Below are positions 15,746 to 23,668 of a stretch of 64,000 nucleotides of DNA, one piece after another (positions within the stretch are counted from its first letter, which is position 1; the number at the start of each line of letters is the position of its first letter). The notes beneath the pieces were generated by a model that ran no database searches, was not told where the DNA came from, and saw only the letters and a program-made list of their open reading frames with translations. The translations under genes and the position numbers were made by a program. The stretch is from Micromonospora_H sonneratiae (lineage in GTDB: Bacteria > Actinomycetota > Actinomycetes > Mycobacteriales > Micromonosporaceae): the NCBI RefSeq assembly GCF_042679305.1, contig NZ_JBHTMP010000015.1, positions 73,069 to 137,068 on the forward strand. The letters are read 5' to 3'.

Positions 15746-16300
15746 TCAGCCGGGTGAGGCGCTGACCGGTCGGGCCGGACGGTGGGCCGCCTGTTGGGCG
15801 ATGGCGTACCCCATCTGGAGGAAGTCGGACGCGGCCACGGCGGTCAGGGCGGTCGCGGCCAGTCGGGTGAGCCGGGGAGCCAACACGAGACCACCGGTCA
15901 GCCCGGTGGCGATCCAGACCGCGAGGCAGAACGGGCAGCTCAGCAACTCACCGATTGCATGCCGGGTGCCGCTGCCGGAGTCCCGTACCTGCTCCATCAC
16001 CTCGCCGCTGCCGATCGGCTTGTCGTACTGCGTGAAGGGTGCCCGCAGTGGGCTGGTGACCGCGTCCTTGGTGAGCACCCTGCTGAGTTTGTGGGTGGCG
16101 ATCGACACCAGCACGATGTCGGCGGTCGAGGGACGTACCGGCACCGGCCGTCCGGTCACCTTCACCAGGGTCGCCAGCAGGCCGGTGACCCCGGTGTACG
16201 TTCCCATCGCCACCAGATAGCCGCCGAGTGGCCGATGATCGTGGGGTGCGTACGCCTGCCGCAGGCGGGAGATCTTCGCCCGTACGCTTCGCTCACTCAT
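15746..16300 (-). CDS. DUF1360 integral membrane protein
   Basis: 184 residues. Hydrophobic helices around residues 28-47, 60-72, 121-143 and 146-165. The conserved DUF1360 elements are present: HKLSRVLTKDAVTSPLRAPFTQY and GELLSCPFCLAVWIAT with the CPFC pair. The family is known from Bacillus sporulation gene yjcA and from actinobacterial membranes; its role is not established. It ends a probable three-gene minus-strand operon: DUF6158-like protein, SRPBCC protein, DUF1360 protein, with only 16 bases to the SRPBCC gene. Confidence 0.9.
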   Translation of the reverse strand: MSERSVRAKISRLRQAYAPHDHRPLGGYLVAMGTYTGVTGLLATLVKVTGRPVPVRPSTADIVLVSIATHKLSRVLTKDAVTSPLRAPFTQYDKPIGSGEVMEQVRDSGSGTRHAIGELLSCPFCLAVWIATGLTGGLVLAPRLTRLAATALTAVAASDFLQMGYAIAQQAAHRPARPVSASPG

Positions 16301-16316
16301 CTGGCTCCTCCCGTGG

Positions 16317-16664
16317 TCAGCCGGCGTTCAGGTTGTCCACGACCGCGCGGGCGAGGCTGGCCAGTGAATCGTTGGCAAGGTCGTCGAGCCGGTCTTCGGG
16401 CGGGTCGGCGACGAGTTCGAGTCGTACCCGGGCTCCGCCGGCCTCGATCGGCCGCACCTGGAGCTGGGCCATCCAGCCGGATTCCTCGCCGCAGTCCCAG
16501 CGGGCCCAGAGCGCTTCCTCGGCCAGCGACGGGCTGCGTCCGTTGGCCTTCCGCCGTAACGGCTCGGGTAGCCAACTGGACCGGGCCGGGTCGGTCGCGG
16601 TGTTGAAGACGACCTCCGGCGGGGCGGACATGCCCCGCTCAGCGTGCGCGCCCACCTCAGACAC
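16317..16664 (-). CDS. SRPBCC (START-like) family protein
   Basis: 115 residues from a GTG that overlaps the end of the preceding gene by eight bases. ERGMSAPPEVVFNTATDPARSSWLPEPL is the typical first strand and helix of a polyketide-cyclase/START-like fold, and the last 20 residues (DDLANDSLASLARAVVDNLNAG) form the long C-terminal helix. The middle is shorter than in most family members, so the ligand cavity may be reduced. The overlap implies translational coupling with the upstream DUF6158-like gene. Ligand unknown. Confidence 0.8.
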   Translation of the reverse strand: MSEVGAHAERGMSAPPEVVFNTATDPARSSWLPEPLRRKANGRSPSLAEEALWARWDCGEESGWMAQLQVRPIEAGGARVRLELVADPPEDRLDDLANDSLASLARAVVDNLNAG

Positions 16665-17034
16665 CTGGCCGCAGCCGGCTCGGGTCGACCTCCCGGCCCG
16701 GATAGCGGGCGAGGTACTCGGTCTCCAGTTCGGCGGTCCGGCGTAGGTGGGTGGCCAGCGCGTGGTCCGGGGCGTGTCGAAGAATGTCCAGTCGGGTGCG
16801 GTGCAGGCTGTGCATCTCCCGGATCAGATCTTCGTCGCTGAGTTCGGCCGGATCGATCCCGAGCAGGTCCATCTGTTCGAAACCGACGGTCTCGGTGCCG
16901 TACCGACCCGAGTCGCCGGTATCGCGCAGATGGTCGCCGTCCCACTCGCCGAGCCGCTGCTCCGGGCTGGCGTCAACGGGCACACTCGGCCTGGTGGTGG
17001 GTGGAAACTGGTCGCGGTGCACTGAACCGCTCAT
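16657..17034 (-). CDS. DUF6158-like conserved actinobacterial protein
   Basis: 125 residues from the ATG at 17034 (GGAGG six bases upstream). The N-terminal half is acidic and Pro-rich, probably flexible. The C-terminal half, GIDPAELSDEDLIREMHSLHRTRLDILRHAPDHALATHLRRTAELETEYLARYP, is a helical domain I associate with the DUF6158 family of Micromonospora-like genomes; I recall this family by pattern and could not check it. First gene of the probable operon with the SRPBCC and DUF1360 genes. Function unknown. Confidence 0.72.
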   Translation of the reverse strand: MSGSVHRDQFPPTTRPSVPVDASPEQRLGEWDGDHLRDTGDSGRYGTETVGFEQMDLLGIDPAELSDEDLIREMHSLHRTRLDILRHAPDHALATHLRRTAELETEYLARYPGREVDPSRLRPGV

Positions 17035-17213
17035 GGTCGCCCTCCGGGGTTCTCTTTGGGCTGGCAACTAGACGGTTGCCCGGACCGGCCACCACCAAAC
17101 CCACGAGCGTGGCGTAAAGAACCCCGCTACCCGGCCACGGACGAATCCCCGACCTCGCCAAGAACTACGACGGTGCGTCGGAGAGTCGTCCGGGACACCG
17201 GTACGCTCTGAGC

Positions 17214-17630
17214 ATGAAACGGCTGTGGACACCGGCGTGGATCGCGCGCCACGTGATCACCGTCGTCCTGGTGGCCGCGTGTCTGGCGCTGGCCTGGTGG
17301 CAGATCAGCCGGGCCTCGTCGGGAAACACGCTGAGCTGGGCGTACGCATTCGAATGGCCGATCTTCGGCGGCTTCGTGATCTTCCTGTGGGTCCGTGAGG
17401 CGCGGTACACGCTGCGCGGCGGTCGACCCGGGGCCGACACCGAGCCGGACGGTTCCGTGTCCGACACCGCACCGCCGTCCATGCCAGGGGTACGCCGGCC
17501 GGTCCGCTCGGCCCGCTTGGCTGCCCGGTCGGCGGACAGCGGCAACGATCCCGACCTGGCCGCCTATAACCAATACCTGTCGTGGTTGAACGCCAATCCG
17601 GGCGCTCGCCCCAGTGACTACCCCGGCTGA
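17214..17630 (+). CDS. Conserved actinobacterial membrane protein, two TM helices
   Basis: 138 residues. Two membrane helices at about 14-29 and 42-60 (IARHVITVVLVAACLALAWW and AYAFEWPIFGGFVIFLWV), then a cytoplasmic tail ending DPDLAAYNQYLSWLNANPGARPSDYPG. The tail's NxYLxWLN motif is characteristic of a widespread actinobacterial family often mislabelled as a transcriptional regulator. The ATG is six bases after TACGCT, so leaderless expression is likely. The DUF3817 gene follows 27 bases later, giving a two-gene operon that is conserved in the phylum as far as I know. Role unknown. Confidence 0.8.
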   Translation: MKRLWTPAWIARHVITVVLVAACLALAWWQISRASSGNTLSWAYAFEWPIFGGFVIFLWVREARYTLRGGRPGADTEPDGSVSDTAPPSMPGVRRPVRSARLAARSADSGNDPDLAAYNQYLSWLNANPGARPSDYPG

Positions 17631-17657
17631 TCGTCGGGCAGGAAGGGACCGATCGAG

Positions 17658-17999
17658 GTGGGCGCTGCCCTGACCCGCTACCGCATCATCGCCTACGTGG
17701 TGGGCGTCGTACTGATCATGCTTGTTGTGGTCGGGATGCCGCTCAAGTACATCTGGGACGAACCGATCGTCGTGGAGACCATCGGCCCGGGCCACGGTTT
17801 CCTCTACATGATCTACCTGGTGGCCGCCTTCGACCTGGGCCGCCGGGCGCACTGGCCACTGAGCCGGATGATCCTGGTGATGCTGGCCGGAACGGTGCCG
17901 TTCGTGTCGTTCTACGCCGAACGGGTGGTAGTCGGCTGGGCCCGGGCCGGACAGCGGGAGCAGGGCCAGAAGCAGGAGCGCGAGCCGGTCAAGGGCTGA
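17658..17999 (+). CDS. DUF3817 membrane protein
   Basis: 113 residues from GTG with a GGAAGGGA site upstream. Three membrane helices: about 8-28, 47-62 and 70-88. The IAYVVGVVLIMLVVVGMPLKYI and GPGHGFLYMIYLVAAFDLGRRAHW segments are the DUF3817 hallmarks, including the conserved GxxHG histidine. In some bacteria the domain is fused to MFS proteins; here it stands alone. Last gene of a two-gene operon, followed by a hairpin at 18021-18051. Function is not established. Confidence 0.9.
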   Translation: MGAALTRYRIIAYVVGVVLIMLVVVGMPLKYIWDEPIVVETIGPGHGFLYMIYLVAAFDLGRRAHWPLSRMILVMLAGTVPFVSFYAERVVVGWARAGQREQGQKQEREPVKG

Positions 18000-18020
18000 C
18001 GCGCCAGCCAACCAGGTGGC

Positions 18021-18051
18021 GGCTGACCGGGGGACTACCTGCCGGTCAGCC
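18021..18051. terminator. Hairpin between convergent DUF3817 and DUF397 genes
   Basis: 10-bp perfect inverted repeat GGCTGACCGG / CCGGTCAGCC with an 11-base loop. The right arm covers the last codons of the DUF397 gene. Probable shared terminator. Confidence 0.55.
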
Positions 18052-18229
18052 GGCCGGCCCTGAGCGCCGCACAGAACGCCCGCCAGGCGTCGTCACCGAA
18101 CTCGAGGCCCCCTGCGGTGTTGGCCTGCGAGTCACGGACGCACACCCGATCCGGCGCGAGCGCCACCTCGACGCAGTTGTGCGACTCGCAGCGGCTGCTC
18201 CGGCACCACTGCCCTGTTCGATCCGCCAT
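18035..18229 (-). CDS. DUF397 domain protein (copy 1)
   Basis: 64 residues from the ATG at 18229; an upstream TTG at 18241 is possible. WCRSSRCESHNCVEVAL, VCVRDSQ and LEFGDDAWRAFCAALRAG are the standard DUF397 blocks. DUF397 proteins are small partners of XRE/DUF5753 regulators in actinomycetes, in pairs like BldB-related or Scr1-type modules. It is separated from the XRE gene by a second DUF397 gene. Compared with copy 2 it has the same WxRSSRCES-x-xCVEVA core, so the two are local paralogues. Confidence 0.88.
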   Translation of the reverse strand: MADRTGQWCRSSRCESHNCVEVALAPDRVCVRDSQANTAGGLEFGDDAWRAFCAALRAGRLTGR

Positions 18230-18543
18230 AGGATCCGCCAACTCCCGACGACTCGGTCAATGTCGGACGCGAGACACACCGGACGTCCATCGTCCCATTT
18301 CAATGTCTCACGCCCCGGCTCGTCCCAGAAGGCGACAAACTTGAATGAACGCCGGGTAGCCAACATGAATCCCGGGCAACGGCTCGATTACCGGCAGGGA
18401 CACGGGCACCGGCGGGGACCGTCAGGCCCCGGCGGCGTCAGACCGTCCCGTCGGCCACACGCCGCCGGTACGGGCCGAGCAGCCGCGGCGCTGACATCGC
18501 GTCAGGGCCGACATCACGTTCAGGGCCGACATCACGTTCAGGG
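18230..18543. other. Intergenic region between the two DUF397 genes
   Basis: 314 bases with no convincing gene. A minus-strand open frame enters from 18366 but overlaps the DUF397 gene in another frame. The right end carries an 18-bp tandem repeat (18503-18544). Confidence 0.5.
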
Positions 18544-18544
18544 C
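18503..18544. repeat. 18-bp tandem repeat at the 3' end of DUF397 copy 2
   Basis: CAGGGCCGACATCACGTT occurs at 18503-18520 and 18521-18538. A degenerate half-copy precedes it (18491) and the first six bases of a third follow (18539-18544), abutting the DUF397 stop. Confidence 0.75.
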
Positions 18545-18744
18545 TACCGACGCCCCAGCTCGCCGTCGCGGACCGAAGCCACGAACGCCTGCCAGGCCGG
18601 CGATGCGATCGTGATGTGCCAACCGGGATCGGCCGAGTCACGTACGGCCATACCAGTCGCAGTCCGGGCAACCTCGACGCACTGCTGAGATTCGCATCGG
18701 CTGCTCTTCCGCCAGACACCCACGACGGAACCCGTCTGCGACAT
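18544..18744 (-). CDS. DUF397 domain protein (copy 2)
   Basis: 66 residues from an ATG with GGGGAGG four bases upstream. Blocks WRKSSRCESQQCVEVART, MAVRDSADPG and ASPAWQAFVASVRDGEL define DUF397. It is divergent from the XRE/DUF5753 gene across a 306-base AT-richer region. By analogy with known pairs, it is probably the cognate small partner of that regulator; the more distant copy 1 may serve the same or another regulator. Confidence 0.9.
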   Translation of the reverse strand: MSQTGSVVGVWRKSSRCESQQCVEVARTATGMAVRDSADPGWHITIASPAWQAFVASVRDGELGRR

Positions 18745-19050
18745 GCGCCCTCCCCGGCACCTACTCCAACTTGCGGCAGGCGCCGCGACGCCCAGACATT
18801 AACCCGCCGAAGGACACGCCGCAATTCCTGAAAAACTGCGAAATTATGTTGTTCCGCCAGTCATGGACACTTTGCGCGATCGACCAGTTGCGCCATCATG
18901 GCGATAGCTGGTGTAAGCCAACAACGAGGTGTAGCCTGCACAAGAGCCTGGCCAATAGATAGGTAGCGGGTAGCCAGGTGGCACCCTACGACACCACCAA
19001 CGTGACCCCTCGCTCGGCCGCCCTCGTGCCGTTGAAGGAAGGGTTACCTG
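18745..19050. other. Divergent promoter region between DUF397 and XRE genes
   Basis: 306 bases, noticeably AT-richer between about 18815 and 18960 than the rest of the window. No gene found. Likely holds promoters for both directions; I cannot assign -35/-10 boxes with confidence. Confidence 0.5.
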
Positions 19051-19914
19051 ATGGCCACTGCATATGGACCTACGGTCGGACGGCGGAAGCTCCGATCGGC
19101 CATTCGGCGGGCCCGCGAAGCCTCCGGGCTGACGCAGGAGCAGGTGGCCCAGGCCATGGACTGGTCGCTTTCAAAACTCATCCGGATAGAAGCCGGATAC
19201 GTTTCGATCTCCACCAATGACGTAAAAGCCCTTTTGCACCATTACCAGGTGAGTGATCCGGCTGCGGTGGCCGAACTCGTCGGTCTGGCCCGGGTCGCCC
19301 GACAACGCACCTGGTGGTCCCAGTACCGGGACAGTGTGCCGCCGGCGTACTTCTCCTACATCGGGCTGGAGGCGGAGGCGTCGAGACTCTGCTTCTATCA
19401 GTCCGTCGGAATGCCCGGCCTGCTCCAGACCGCCGCCTACGCCCAGGCGGTAGCAAAGATCGTGATCCCGAACTTCAGCGATCCGAGCGAGGCCCAGGCC
19501 TCGGTCGCACTGCGCATGCGACGGCAGCGCGAGGTGCTGGAGCGCCCGGACCCGCCGGCAATCGACGTGGTCCTCGACGAAGCCACCCTGCATCGGCAGA
19601 CCGGCGGCCGGACCGTCATCCGGGACCAGCTACGACACCTGGTCAACCTGGCCCAGGCCGACCACATAACGATCCAGGTGCTGCCCTTCACCTCCCCGCT
19701 GTACACCCCGCTCGGCCAGTTCGTGATCATCAGGTTCGCCGGGGCGGAGGACCCGGATGTGGTCTATCTGGAGAGCACCGGCCTGGAGGACGTACTCGAC
19801 CAGCCAGACGCCGTCATGTCCCACGTACAGACGTTCGCCGGGCTGCAGCAGGCCGCGCTGAGCCCGGCGGATTCCCTCGCCCGGATCACACTGCTCGCGG
19901 GCGAGCTCGACTGA
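19051..19914 (+). CDS. XRE-family regulator with C-terminal DUF5753 (Scr1-type)
   Basis: 287 residues. N-terminal HTH: LRSAIRRAREASGLTQEQVAQAMDWSLSKLIRIEAG (about 14-49). Then DUF5753: YIGLEAEASRLCFYQSVGMPGLLQTAAYAQAV, MRRQREVLERPDPPAIDVVLDEATLHRQTGG and the IQVLPF and VYLESTG blocks. Proteins of this build work with DUF397 partners in actinomycete development and in toxin-like modules; the direct targets here are unknown. The ATG has a GAAGG site about nine bases upstream. Divergent from two DUF397 genes. Confidence 0.93.
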   Translation: MATAYGPTVGRRKLRSAIRRAREASGLTQEQVAQAMDWSLSKLIRIEAGYVSISTNDVKALLHHYQVSDPAAVAELVGLARVARQRTWWSQYRDSVPPAYFSYIGLEAEASRLCFYQSVGMPGLLQTAAYAQAVAKIVIPNFSDPSEAQASVALRMRRQREVLERPDPPAIDVVLDEATLHRQTGGRTVIRDQLRHLVNLAQADHITIQVLPFTSPLYTPLGQFVIIRFAGAEDPDVVYLESTGLEDVLDQPDAVMSHVQTFAGLQQAALSPADSLARITLLAGELD

Positions 19915-19937
19915 GCCCGCCCGCGCGCGTCCCCCCT

Positions 19938-20486
19938 CTACCGAGGCTTCGGATACCAGATGTCCGCCGTGGAAACCAACGGCTCCCCGAGACCACCGAG
20001 CCGGGCGACTTCCCGGGCCCGGAGCAGGGCCCGGGTCACCTGGCCGAACTCCCGTTCCTGATCACTGCTGAACAGCAGCATCGTCATTCCCCGGTAGTTG
20101 CCCCAGAGTTCGTACGCCGGTGGCCGCCACCGGTGGCCGATGATCGCCAGTAGCACCGGTACGAGCGCCGCGACGCCCAGCGTCAGATAGGCCGCCGCGG
20201 TCAGGTGGTAGAGCCCACCGGTGTATCCCAGTGCCACGCCGATTCCGGCCAGCAGCACGCCGGTGACGGCCACCGCGCGGACGGTCAACGGATCGTGCGG
20301 CCCCCGGGCGGTGTGTAGTTGGCTGAGTTCGCTCACCGAATAACGTCGGGCTCCCACCACGAACCAGCTGCCCGTAATGGAGATGCCGGGCCGCTGATAG
20401 AGAGCGACCGAATTCAAGTCTTTTGCACTGTCGGGCGCTACGGAGAGTACATCTGGTGGGCGCACAGAGGGGCGAGTAGGATTCAC
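19938..20486 (-). CDS. DUF6232-type membrane protein
   Basis: 182 residues if it starts at the GTG at 20486, which has GGAGG five bases upstream; much longer open frame upstream has no coding character. Recognisable part: ITGSWFVVGARRYSVSELSQLHTARGPHDPLTVRA (about 48-82), then two membrane helices (about 84-103 and 109-128), then a short cytoplasmic domain ending EFGQVTRALLRAREV. The RRYxVxEL-xxLxTxRGPHDP pattern fits the DUF6232 family of actinobacterial membrane proteins. It converges on the XRE gene with 23 bases between. Function unknown. Confidence 0.75.
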   Translation of the reverse strand: MNPTRPSVRPPDVLSVAPDSAKDLNSVALYQRPGISITGSWFVVGARRYSVSELSQLHTARGPHDPLTVRAVAVTGVLLAGIGVALGYTGGLYHLTAAAYLTLGVAALVPVLLAIIGHRWRPPAYELWGNYRGMTMLLFSSDQEREFGQVTRALLRAREVARLGGLGEPLVSTADIWYPKPR

Positions 20487-20534
20487 GCGTGCCTCCAACC
20501 ACTCGTGAGGCGGGCTGGTGTGGATGGTTGTGTG

Positions 20535-20566
20535 GATCGGCACCTGGTGGCAGCCAGGTGCCGATC
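20535..20566. other. 13-bp perfect hairpin in the DUF6232 upstream region
   Basis: GATCGGCACCTGG, six-base loop, CCAGGTGCCGATC. Read on the plus strand it is followed by GTGTTTTC, like a weak terminator; read on the minus strand it lies 38 bases before the DUF6232 ribosome-binding site, so it could be a leader structure. Confidence 0.5.
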
Positions 20567-21043
20567 GTGTTTTCGCTACGGCGCCGCTTCCGTAGAGACC
20601 TTCCGGCCTCCCGCAGTCATTGTGCGAAGGCCGCGCCAGGAAAGGGAAGGCCCCAGTCCGCCACCTGGCAGATTTCCAGGCGGCATCCCGCTCCGTGGAC
20701 GCATTTACGTACGCCTTTGTGATGTTTTGCAACCCCAAAAACTCGACGACCATCCGTGAACAGCGACCAATGGGATAAATTTCCAGCAGCGCGAACAACG
20801 GACGATCTACCCTTTCGGCAGTTTCACTGTCCGGCTTCAGTTGGACACTTTGGGTGATTCCAACATTCGCCTTATTAGCAACTTTCACCGCGTACCGCAG
20901 CGGGTCTCTGTCTCCGACACCTCGCGGCGGGATAGGTTGATCCCTGCCGGTCCCGGTCGTCAGCCATCCCCTCGTGGCGCCGGTCCGGTGCCGCAGAACC
21001 GCAGGTTCGGGTTCGGCGGCCGGGAAGAAGGGCTCTGCCACTC
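20567..21043. other. Intergenic region upstream of the NlpC/P60 gene
   Basis: About 480 bases without a credible gene on either strand. AT-richer between 20700 and 20900. It should contain the NlpC/P60 promoter and possibly a long 5' leader. I looked for a ydaO (cyclic-di-AMP) element, common before such genes, and could not find its conserved blocks. Confidence 0.5.
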
Positions 21044-22012
21044 TTGTCGTCCGTGCGGAATCTGTTACGCGCCGTAGTGCTGTTCGGCCTGTCGATCGGT
21101 CTGATCGTCCCCGGTACGGGAGTTCGGGCCGCCCCGTCCGTCAGCGAGCTGACCCAACAGATCAACAAGTCGTCAGCCGAGTTGGAACGGATCGTCGAGT
21201 CGTACAACCGCCTCAACGAGGAGATCAAGACAACCAGGGCCGCCGTGGCCAAACTGGGCCAGCGGATCGGGCCGCTCGAGCAGCAGCTCGCCCAGGCCCG
21301 TTCGGAGGTCGGCCGGCTGGCCGTCACGGCGTACAAGACGGGTCGGCTGCGCACGGCCGACATCCTGCTCAGCCCCGGAAAGACCGACGACCTCGCCGGG
21401 CGGCTCGGCGCACTGGACCAGTTGGCCCGGGAGCGCGAGAAGCAGATCGCCGATTTCGACCAGGCACAGCGTCGGTACGTGGCGGAGAAGGCCCAACTCG
21501 AATCGGCGCTGGCCCGCCAGACCGCACAGGCCAGACAACTCGCCGCCGGCAAGAAGAAGATCGAGGCGGACCTCGCCAAGCTCTACGAGTTGCGCCGCCG
21601 GGCGTACGGCTCAGCCACGTCCACGTCCACGGGCACCGCTTACCGGGGCAGCATTCCGGCCGTCGCCGGCAGCGCCGGAGCCGCCGTACGGTTCGCGTAC
21701 GGCGCGATCGGAAAGCCGTACGTCTGGGCGGCCGACGGGCCCAACGGCTACGACTGTTCCGGTCTGACGCTGGCCGCGTGGCGGGCCGCCGGCAGGTCCC
21801 TGCCGCACAACGCCGCGATGCAGTGGGAGCGGGTCGCGCACATCGGCCGCAGCGCACTGCAACCCGGTGATCTCGTGTTCTACCGGAACCTGGGGCACGT
21901 CGCGCTCTACGTGGGCGATGGCAAGGTCATCCACGCGCCCACCTTCGGTGAACACGTCAAGCTGTCCAGCGTGGACATGATGAAGCCGTACGGCTACGGC
22001 CGGGTGCGGTAG
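21044..22012 (+). CDS. Secreted NlpC/P60 (C40) peptidoglycan endopeptidase with coiled-coil N-domain
   Basis: 322 residues from TTG; a GTG nine bases later is an equally good start. Signal peptide about 1-29 (LLRAVVLFGLSIGLIVPGTGVRAA). Long coiled coil about 33-195 with LNEEIKTTRAAVAKL and LEQQLAQARSEVGRL heptads, as in RipA-like proteins. NlpC/P60 domain about 205-322: catalytic C238 in YDCSGLT, histidines H285 (NLGHVALYVGDG) and H297. It cleaves within peptidoglycan stem peptides during growth or division. The signal-peptide region contains one TTA leucine codon (21065-21067). Monocistronic, with a terminator at 22117-22149. Confidence 0.93.
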   Translation: MSSVRNLLRAVVLFGLSIGLIVPGTGVRAAPSVSELTQQINKSSAELERIVESYNRLNEEIKTTRAAVAKLGQRIGPLEQQLAQARSEVGRLAVTAYKTGRLRTADILLSPGKTDDLAGRLGALDQLAREREKQIADFDQAQRRYVAEKAQLESALARQTAQARQLAAGKKKIEADLAKLYELRRRAYGSATSTSTGTAYRGSIPAVAGSAGAAVRFAYGAIGKPYVWAADGPNGYDCSGLTLAAWRAAGRSLPHNAAMQWERVAHIGRSALQPGDLVFYRNLGHVALYVGDGKVIHAPTFGEHVKLSSVDMMKPYGYGRVR

Positions 22013-22116
22013 CCGACGCCGCAAGCTGCGAAGGCTTCCCTGACGGCTACGGAGATCGCGCTGGTCTCGTCCGTGGTGACCTGTCGCGTCGGGGCCGGAC
22101 GACCCCCGACGACAGG

Positions 22117-22149
22117 ACGGCCGGCGTCCCCCTATCGGACGCCGGCCGT
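22117..22149. terminator. Hairpin terminator between NlpC/P60 and sigma factor genes
   Basis: Perfect 13-bp stem ACGGCCGGCGTCC / GGACGCCGGCCGT with a seven-base loop between convergent genes. Confidence 0.8.
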
Positions 22150-22173
22150 TGCCGTATTTCCTATCAGCCGTGG

Positions 22174-23175
22174 TCAGGCCGCTTGTAGTCCCTCTGCCCG
22201 GGCAAGTTCGCGCAACCGGCCCAGGGCCTGGATCTCCAGCTGGCGAATCCGCTCGCGGGAGAGCGAGAAGCGCGAGGCGACCTCGGTCAGCGAGTGCTCC
22301 CGTCCATCCTCCAGGCCGTAGCGGGCCCGCATGATGCCGGCCGACCGGTCGTCGAGGTGGTTGAGCAGTCCTTCGATGCGCTGACGCTCCAGCGCGGTCA
22401 GGACGATCTCCTCGGGCGACGGGGCGTCGCTGTCGGCGACCAGGTCACCGAGGTTGGTGTCACCGTCGTCACCGACCGGGGTGTCCAGCGAAACCGTGTC
22501 CTGCGACCAGCGGACCAGTTCGCGCACCCGCTCCACGGTCACCCCCAGCGCGGTTGCGATCTGCTCGGGCTCCGGGTCGGTGCCCAGCTCGCGGGTGAGC
22601 TGACGGGCCACGTTGCGCATCCGGTTGACGTCCTCGACCAGGTGCACCGGCAGGCGTACGGTGCGCTCCTGCTGGGCGATGGCCCGGCTGATCGCCTGAC
22701 GGATCCACCAGGTGGCGTACGTGGAGAACTTGTAGCCACGCTCGTAGTCGAACTTCTCCACCGCCCGGACCAGGCCGGTGTTGCCCTCCTGGATCAGGTC
22801 GAGCATCGGCATGCCGGAGCGCACGTAGCGCCGCGCGATCGAGACGACCAGCCGCAGGTTGGCACGGATGAACAGATCCTTCGCCCGTTCCCCCTCGACG
22901 ACCAGCCGCTCCAGTTCCGCCCGGTCTACGCCGGTCGGGATCCGACCCGTGTCGAGCAGGTGTTCCGCGTAGAGTCCTGCCTCGATCGTCTTGGAGAGGT
23001 CGACCTCCTTGGCGGCGTCGAGCAGCGGTGTGCGGGAGATCTCGTGCAGGTAGACACCAACCAGGTCGCGCTCCTCGGCGACCTCGTCGGTACGCATCAC
23101 GATATTCTTCTCCACGTTGCTCACGATCCCCTCGCTCGCGCCGGCTGCCCGGTTCCTTGCCGTCCCCACGTTCAT
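22174..23175 (-). CDS. RNA polymerase sigma-70 factor, group 2 (HrdB-like paralogue)
   Basis: 333 residues. Region 1.2 DLVGVYLHEISRTPLLDAAKEVDL (about 38-61), region 2 from LFIRANLRLVVSIARRYVRSGMPMLDLIQEGNTGLVRAVEKFDYERGYKFSTYATWWIRQAISRAI, region 3 VEDVNRMRNVARQL, region 4 ending SLTEVASRFSLSRERIRQLEIQALGRLREL. It lacks the long acidic region 1.1 of a housekeeping sigma, so it is a group 2 factor recognising HrdB-like promoters, perhaps in stress or stationary phase. Start ATG at 23175 with GGGGGAGG five bases upstream. A 12-bp palindrome (GGTGTCGACACC) lies at 23211-23222 in its leader. Confidence 0.93.
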   Translation of the reverse strand: MNVGTARNRAAGASEGIVSNVEKNIVMRTDEVAEERDLVGVYLHEISRTPLLDAAKEVDLSKTIEAGLYAEHLLDTGRIPTGVDRAELERLVVEGERAKDLFIRANLRLVVSIARRYVRSGMPMLDLIQEGNTGLVRAVEKFDYERGYKFSTYATWWIRQAISRAIAQQERTVRLPVHLVEDVNRMRNVARQLTRELGTDPEPEQIATALGVTVERVRELVRWSQDTVSLDTPVGDDGDTNLGDLVADSDAPSPEEIVLTALERQRIEGLLNHLDDRSAGIMRARYGLEDGREHSLTEVASRFSLSRERIRQLEIQALGRLRELARAEGLQAA

Positions 23176-23668
23176 CAGCCCTCCCCCGTGCTACCTTCGC
23201 AATGCCCTGTGGTGTCGACACCTACACAACAGTTGAGACGTGCCAGGGATTCCGTCTCGTGAGTCGAAAGTGTCACGAATGCCTGAGTAGTTGCTGAGAG
23301 CGCGATCGACGTTTGCTGTCAGCCACCCGTTTCAGGCACATCTGGTCCAGGTATCACCCGTGGCCGGCGGATCGACGCGTACTCTTTGCCCGGTTAATGG
23401 CAACATCGCGCCCCCTCCAGCCACAGCGACCGGCGTCACCACTGCACTGCGACATTCGTCACTACGGCAATACGCCCGCCAGGGCTGATCGGTTCACCCG
23501 CGATCCGGTTCACCCACGGACCGGGATTACCCCCGGGCCGGATGAACAATCCGGCCCGTCGGCGAAGTCGAACAACCCTAGCGCAGCGCCAGCGCGACGA
23601 CACGGCGGGTGACGACAGGTGTCCCGGTCAGACGCCGTGTCGGCCGTACCCGTCGGACATGTCCCTGT
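23176..23668. other. Intergenic region upstream of the sigma factor gene
   Basis: 493 bases with no credible gene. It holds the sigma-gene promoter and the palindrome GGTGTCGACACC at 23211-23222, 36 bases before the start codon, which could be an operator. The rest shows no repeats or hairpins I can support. Confidence 0.5.

Noticed and set aside
18046..18366. 106-codon minus-strand frame overlapping DUF397 copy 1
   Set aside because: It overlaps a well-supported gene in another frame, has no ribosome site and turns into Ser/Arg repeats.
20489..20722. Plus-strand ORF with Trp/Cys codons before a hairpin, read as a leader peptide
   Set aside because: Its start overlaps the ribosome-binding site and start codon of the minus-strand DUF6232 gene, and the codon pattern follows from a CA-rich stretch on the other strand.
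20600..21043. Possible ydaO (cyclic-di-AMP) riboswitch before the NlpC/P60 gene
   Set aside because: Such elements often precede this gene type, and CGTCAGCCATCCCCTCG (20960-20980) faintly recalls its 3' part, but the conserved 5' and central blocks are absent. An Infernal search with RF00379 would decide.
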